Translations under genes and position numbers: made by a program
Shown here: in pieces, positions 58,700 through 64,000 of the stretch
Position numbering within the stretch: the first letter of the stretch is position 1
Layout: each line of letters begins with the position of its first letter
Notes under the pieces: model-generated
Database searches by the model: none
What the model was told of the DNA's origin: nothing
Seen by the model: only the letters and a program-made list of their open reading frames with translations
NCBI GenBank assembly: GCA_013399015.1
Contig: VWZX01005783.1
Coordinates: 249,555-313,554, forward strand
Length of the DNA: 64,000 bases
Direction: 5' to 3'
Source: Galbula dea
Taxonomy: Eukaryota; Chordata; Aves; Piciformes; Galbulidae

Positions 58700-58814
58700 G
58701 GATGGGCTTGTCTGGATGCAAATGTGCAGCAGAGCCGGGAGAGCTATTGTTGAAATGCTTCACAGTTCTCAGCCTCCCTGTTTGCATGTAAATATGTGAG
58801 GACTCCTTCAGGCG

Positions 58815-59060
58815 TGGGGGCTCGGTGTGTGAGGGGTTAGGGGCCAGGGAGATGGGGGCTTGGTGTGTGAGNNNNNNNNNNNNNNNNNNNNNNNNNNNNN
58901 NNNNNNNNNNNNNNNNNNNNNNNNNNNNNNNNNNNNNNNNNNNNNNNNNNNNNNNGGGGGGGGGGGGCTTGGTGTGGGGGGGGGGGAGGGGACAGGGAGA
59001 TTGGGGCTTGGGGTGTGTGTGTGTATGTGGGGGGCTAGAGGACAGAGAGATGGTGTCTGT
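58815..59060 (+). repeat. G-rich minisatellite with 84-N gap
   Basis: Units of about 40-50 bp like GGGGGCTTGGTGTGTGAGGG followed by GGCCAGGGAGAT recur at about 58817, 58855, 58967 and 59003. The N run at 58872-58955 is inside the array. Runs of 5 to 12 G make quadruplex formation likely (inference), which may explain the gap. Confidence 0.8.
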
Positions 59061-62000
59061 GTTGTGCTGTGGCCAGTGTGGTGATGGCCAACACTTGCGA
59101 TAAATAGTGAAAATTCAATAAGGCAACTTCCAAAGCTCTTTCTGTCACTCTGCTGTCATGGCCTCGGGGGTTGATGGGTTAAGGGCTGTGTGAGGTCATG
59201 GTCCTGCCTTCACAGGGCATCCTCTCTGCTGGGGAGACCCAGATTTCTGCATTTGACAGAACCGAGGTACAAAGATTGTTCCTAGCGCACTGTTTGCTGG
59301 GGTGAACCTCCTCCCCTGTCTTTTGAGTGTGGTTACAGCTTGTCTCTGCCCAAGCAGGGCAATGTCTGCTCAGAAGGCAGAGCAGAGCAGGATGTCCCTC
59401 TCTATACCTCTTCTCTCTGTGGGCAGACCTCCACTGTCACCTGGTGTGAGCCCTGCCTGAGCCAGTACCGCCTGTGCCAACATGTCACCTGCATCCGTGG
59501 TGAGGGGGACCCTGCCAGCTGCTGTTGTATTTCCTCATCTTCTGCATGCTCCACTGTTTTATTTAAGACTGCTTGTTGTTTTAGTAGCACAAGGGACATA
59601 ATATCTGTCCTCATGGCAGGATTTACTGGGGGCTGGAAACATGCCAAGGAGTCTCAATTCAGAGTCAACAAGAAGCGTGATTCCGGCCAGCACACACCAG
59701 GTCTAACAGACATTTTATTATTCCTCTGCTGCCATTTCCCCAAAAAGGGCAGCTCCCAATAACCAGAGCAGCAGAACTGCCCTTTTTCTTTGCCTAATAT
59801 TTGTTTTACCATCCTTTCTTCCCCTTCATCCCTAAGTGTATCCATATGATGGTGAGGTCCTGGGGGCTGCTCAGAGAGCCCCTCTGCTGCTGTTGCTTGT
59901 CATGTACCTGAAGTCAGATGCTCTGGCTGTCGTTAGCTGCTGCTGTGGAAACAGGAACAGGACTTCAGCAGCAATAGTAGGCAGAGACATTTTTTCCAGG
60001 AGCTAAAAACAGCTCATTCTCCACAGACCTCTTTCCAATTTCGTGAGGATAGATGAATCCCTGCTTAGAGTTAACATCTGCCTCCAGGTTGGATGCCAAA
60101 CCAGAAAGAGCTGTTTCTCAATTCCGATTTGAATCTAGCCCAGCTCTTGCAAAAAACACCCAAAATGGTGGAAGAATACAGGTGATACTGGCAAGATGTA
60201 GCAGGGTTTTGAAAAGCTCAAGTCCAAATCCTGCATGTCTTTTTTGCAACGTTTAGATGGAGTCATGCAGAAGTTTGGCCTTGAATCTGAACCCTGACTG
60301 CTGCCTAAATCTAATCCTGTGCCAGCACATCTTGGCTGCAGCAGTTGCTGCTCACCCATCTGCTGCTGGAGGGCTGGGGAGTGGAGCAGTGGGGAGGCTG
60401 TATGAGGAGGGTTCACCCAGCCCAGCTCCCTGCTGCTGCAGGTACCAGCTCCTGTAACAGCTTCATAAATGACAGGGTATTTTAATTTTTTTCCCTTCTG
60501 CTATTAGGAAACTGTTCTAGAGACTGTTTGTATTAAAGATTAGAAACCTCCTAATTTCCAGCCAAAGCATGTTCAGGTCTATCTCATACCAATACTTTCT
60601 TCCCATCCCCATGTTTGCCAGCCCTGATTTTCAGTTTAAGCAGTTCTTTTTCTGCCTTGCCACGACTTCTTCCTAGGCTGCAGTCACATCCCCTCCAAGG
60701 TTTGTCCTGTGAATTGGGCCAAGTGCTCTTCAGTTCCTCTATGTGCTAGCGCCAGCAGGAAAGGGGTTTTGTCCCAAGGCATCCTCCCTCCGCCAGCCCC
60801 TGCAGTGCCTGGGCAGACAGGCATTGAGCTCCTTCTCCGAGCAGCAGGAGCAGGGGACCGAGGTGTGGGATGCATGGTAGATGTGCAGGTAGCCATGGTG
60901 ACAGTGCCCAGGGACCTGGCACTGGGCATGGCCAGCTGCCTGCCTGCTTGCTCACTTGCCAGCCTGCCACTGGGTGCAGGAGCCCTGCGTGGGGCTGGGC
61001 TGTCTATGGAGCTTCCTGAGCCAGGCAGCACACCCGGGGAAACCTTCGTGAGGATCCTCAGGGCAGGCACAGTGTGTGCGTGGGGACATGGCTGTCTGGT
61101 GCTCCTCTGAAGCGTGCTCTGTCAGGCTGATCTTGCATGGGAAGGTTTGTGGCTGGAAGAGGGAAAACAGATGGACATAAAATCTGTGTGCTTGAACAGC
61201 TTTTCCTAAAGAGAGCCTCTCTAGGGAATTTCACCCCATTGCTAGCCAGACAGCTCTAAAGTGGGTGGACCTGAGAAAACAAGCAACTCTGTATGTTAAG
61301 TTCGTAATGGTCTGGGAAGAACTTAAAGAGCCTGGAAGTCTGTGTGATGGCTTTCTGTGTATAGCACTGTCATCAGGCAAGATCTGTGTCGCTCTGCAGT
61401 GAAGAGCTGGGTCGTGTGACGTTGGAACCCCAGGCAGGGTCAATGCACCTTTTCACCCTGTTTTCTGTTCCTCAGGTTAGGAGTCCCTGGAGCAGGAGCT
61501 GCCTTTCTTAAGGAGGCTGCTGATAATTCACATGCTGAACTTTCCTTCTCTGGTCAGCTGAGATTTTTGCTGGGTATTTTAATTTCTGCGTGGATGTGTT
61601 TTTCAATTCTTGCTCTGTTCTGCAGGCTGATCCAGTTAAGGCTCAGATGTAGTGAGTCCTCCCTAATGAGTTTAACAAGCTGTAGATAAGTAGGCTGTGC
61701 AGCTAGGCTCCCCAGCCTGATGCCTCTCTGCCCCTGAAGAGCAGAGTGGCAGATCAAGCTGTTGGGAGGACCTGTTGGAGGGTGTGGTACCATCTCTGGA
61801 AACTCTCCTCAGCTTTCCTATCCTTCGGCTGAAGCTCACCTCTTGGGTGACCAACGGCATCCCCTCTCCTCATGACCATGGCTGGGGCTGAGGGAATTCA
61901 GTGCTGCAAACCGGTTGGCTGTTGAGCAGTAAATAGCGACTTTTCAGAGCAAGTCATGAAGGGGAGAAAATGCTGTGAAAAATATTCCATGCACTGAGTC

Positions 62001-64000
62001 AGAGTTAATTTGGACACTGTTTTCCTTTCCTTTATAGATTGAGGCTGATAATATGCACAGCATATTCTTCCTGCTAGGACAAAATCTAATATTTCTGGGT
62101 GCCCACAACCTTCCTTAGAATCATAATAGAAAGATGAATACCCTCAGTGTGCTGCATGCAATATTAAAGCACTAATGATGCAATCAGTCTCTCTTAGCCC
62201 CAGTAACAAAGGAAAGAATTACACTACCCTTCCTGGGCATAATTCTGCACTGTGGTGTGGGCTCTGATGGCTGGGTGCCCACACCAGTCCCTGCCTGCCT
62301 CTCATCCCTCAGCTGGGGCACTGCCATGCCATCTGTGCCAGGGGCCCATGCCAAATCCCTTTCGTGAGCAGTCCACCTTTCTGTGTCTGCACAAATGGCC
62401 AGAGCCTGGAGCACCTCCTAGGACTGGAGCAGCAGGTACCGCTGGCACTGCCACCCTTGCTGCAGGGAGCTGGGGGCTGAATTGTGTCCATGTGCTAGGG
62501 GCCTAGCTAAGCCATCCTGCAGCTGTCACATCTGCAGGAGGCTGGGCTGTCAGCTTCAGCTGTCTGGGAGGAACATGCCTTTGTACCCTCCCTTCTGTGT
62601 TATCGGTTCATGCATTCGCTGGTGCTGTGCTCCATGTACCCCTGAACGCTCCAGGTTCGGTGTCCTCTCTGGCAGATGTGGTGTCAGGGGCAGTTCAAGT
62701 GATTCCCCGTTAGGGCATGGGAGAGCTGAGCCTGGGTCATGCAGAATTAGCCTGTGCCTCCTTCAGTAAACAGAAATGCAGCAGTTTGTGCTCATTAGGC
62801 TCTAATGCCATGTGGTTGGCAGCACACTGCTCTTGCATACCTGTGGGTTCCATCCCTTCCTGCTCCTTGTGGGTATCTGGGTGGGGGTATCATGGAGCCA
62901 GCCAAAATGTGGGCACCTCTCCCTGAAGCTGCAAGTGCCTGATGTTCCAGGGGAGTTTGGTTGTATTAAATGGGTATTAACAATGTGGCTTTCTGCCCCA
63001 GCTCTGAGGCATCACGCCTCTCTCTCCCCTACTCCGTGTCTCTGGTGGGGCTGGGGGAGCTCACAGGCGTGGGGAACAGGGTGGTGGGCTACGAGTAATG
63101 TTAATTTTGGCTGGTGCAGACAGTGCCAGGGAGGTATCCTCCCCCAGGCCTTTGTTTCTTCAGTTTGGCTGATGAGTTATGAGTTGGCTGTGGCTGCGCT
63201 GAAAGGAGGGGGACTTTTTTCCTTTTGTTTTTGAGCCCAAATGTGTGAAATACCTGGAGGGGAAGTTGGGAGGCGAGAAAATGTCATTGAAGACAAACTG
63301 TTTCTGGGTGTGAGGTGGCGCTGCGCAGACACTGATGTGATACCCTAGAACAGAGGGAGGCTGCTGGCCTTTGGGGGGATGGAGTTGTGTCGTTGGGGTA
63401 TTTTTAACTTTTGCCTGGTTCAAATGCTGTTTGTCACCTGTTTGTGGTGGCTGACATGGCTCTAGGGGGCTGCTGGGTTTGTGGGGATGGGGAGCAAGGA
63501 GAGCTCTGCTAATGTCCTCACTGGCCAGCAGCTTCCTGGTGCTGGTTCTGCTGGTGTGGGAAAGGGTGAGCAGGAAATGGAGACAATGTCCCTGTGGCTG
63601 CATCGAGGTCCTGCACTCCCAGGCTCCAAAATCCTGGGGGAGGTATGTGAATCACTCTTGGTGTCAATAAAGCATAAGAAAGGACCTCCCAGAATATTTT
63701 TGACCTGCTGACTGCAGAGACCTTCTGCTGAAGGGGAGCCTAGCCCTGCTTTGCACACCTCCCTATCACCCTTTCTGCTCCCACGCTGCCTCTCACAGCA
63801 GTGAGTTCATGTCAGGACTGAAGTGGCAGAACATGATGTGGTAATTGGTGGTTACAGCATTGGAAGAGTAAACGTTTAAATGGAGAGCTGGCTCTTTTCC
63901 TGGGGCTCTCCAAGTTGTTTCTGGTGGGATGCCAGCTATAGATTGATCTTCCCATGGCTGCTGTCGCTGACTGCTTCTGTGTGCAGGGCTGGGCTGGAGC

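Larger units (their letters stand above)
54974..64000 (+). other. Intronic DNA downstream of exon 2
   Basis: About 9 kb with an A-run at 57320-57336, a CR1 copy, a long T tract, a G-rich minisatellite with an assembly gap, and one possible 23-nt exon. No other coding exon can be supported. RAP1GAP2 is a very long gene in mammals, so a long intron here is expected. Confidence 0.6.

Noticed and set aside
58350..58787. 145-aa minus-strand frame with a poly-Lys core
   Set aside because: The lysines are the translated poly-T tract.
1..64000. CRISPR arrays, prokaryotic operons, tRNA or rRNA genes
   Set aside because: No regularly spaced repeats, no operon-like packing and no cloverleaf or rRNA sequence was seen. 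The window is vertebrate nuclear DNA.

Overview
The window looks like avian nuclear DNA. It has spliced vertebrate genes, compact introns, GC-rich CpG-island promoters and several truncated CR1 retroposons carrying the 3' sequence and reverse-transcriptase C-terminal fragment typical of birds. There is no bacterial, organellar or viral gene content. Species cannot be fixed from the sequence. Three assembly-uncertain spots are present: 9 N at 26218-26226, 1 N at 46145 and 84 N at 58872-58955.

Layout. (1) 391-26300, minus strand: CLUH, the cytosolic RNA-binding regulator of nuclear-encoded mitochondrial mRNAs. Fourteen exons lie in the window, from the start codon in a CpG island at about 25.2-26.7 kb to an exon ending in LDHIF at 391; the C-terminal exons lie beyond the left edge. 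All junctions from exon 2 onwards were checked for phase and join without a break. One intron uses a GC-AG donor. (2) Inside the 12.4-kb CLUH intron 1, on the same strand, is an intact unspliced 289-codon reading frame (17874-18743). Its N-terminus (MGNS...CC, then an ERSPLL acidic dileucine) and polybasic C-terminus are protein-like. I do not recognise it, and it is the best candidate here for something undescribed. (3) 27.4-46.4 kb, minus strand: CCDC92B, a coiled-coil protein, with three coding exons (33.0-33.6, 37.1 and 41.2-41.3 kb), a probable noncoding first exon in a CpG island at about 46.1 kb, and a long 3' region that may end at a poly(A) signal at 27408, about 1.1 kb from the CLUH promoter. 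(4) From 52.4 kb, plus strand: the 5' end of a gene with two phase-matched coding exons (52444-52493 and 54857-54973) and a possible 23-nt third exon at 58403-58425. Its position and orientation next to CLUH and CCDC92B match mammalian RAP1GAP2, so it is probably an upstream N-terminus of that gene, but the catalytic RapGAP region is not in the window.

The remainder is intron and intergenic DNA with CR1 copies (26.95, 47.0, 47.4, 49.6 and 57.6 kb), two minisatellites (45.6 and 58.8 kb) and simple repeats. The gene order CLUH(-), CCDC92B(-), RAP1GAP2-like(+) is the vertebrate 17p13.3-type arrangement. The genes are neighbours rather than a pathway.
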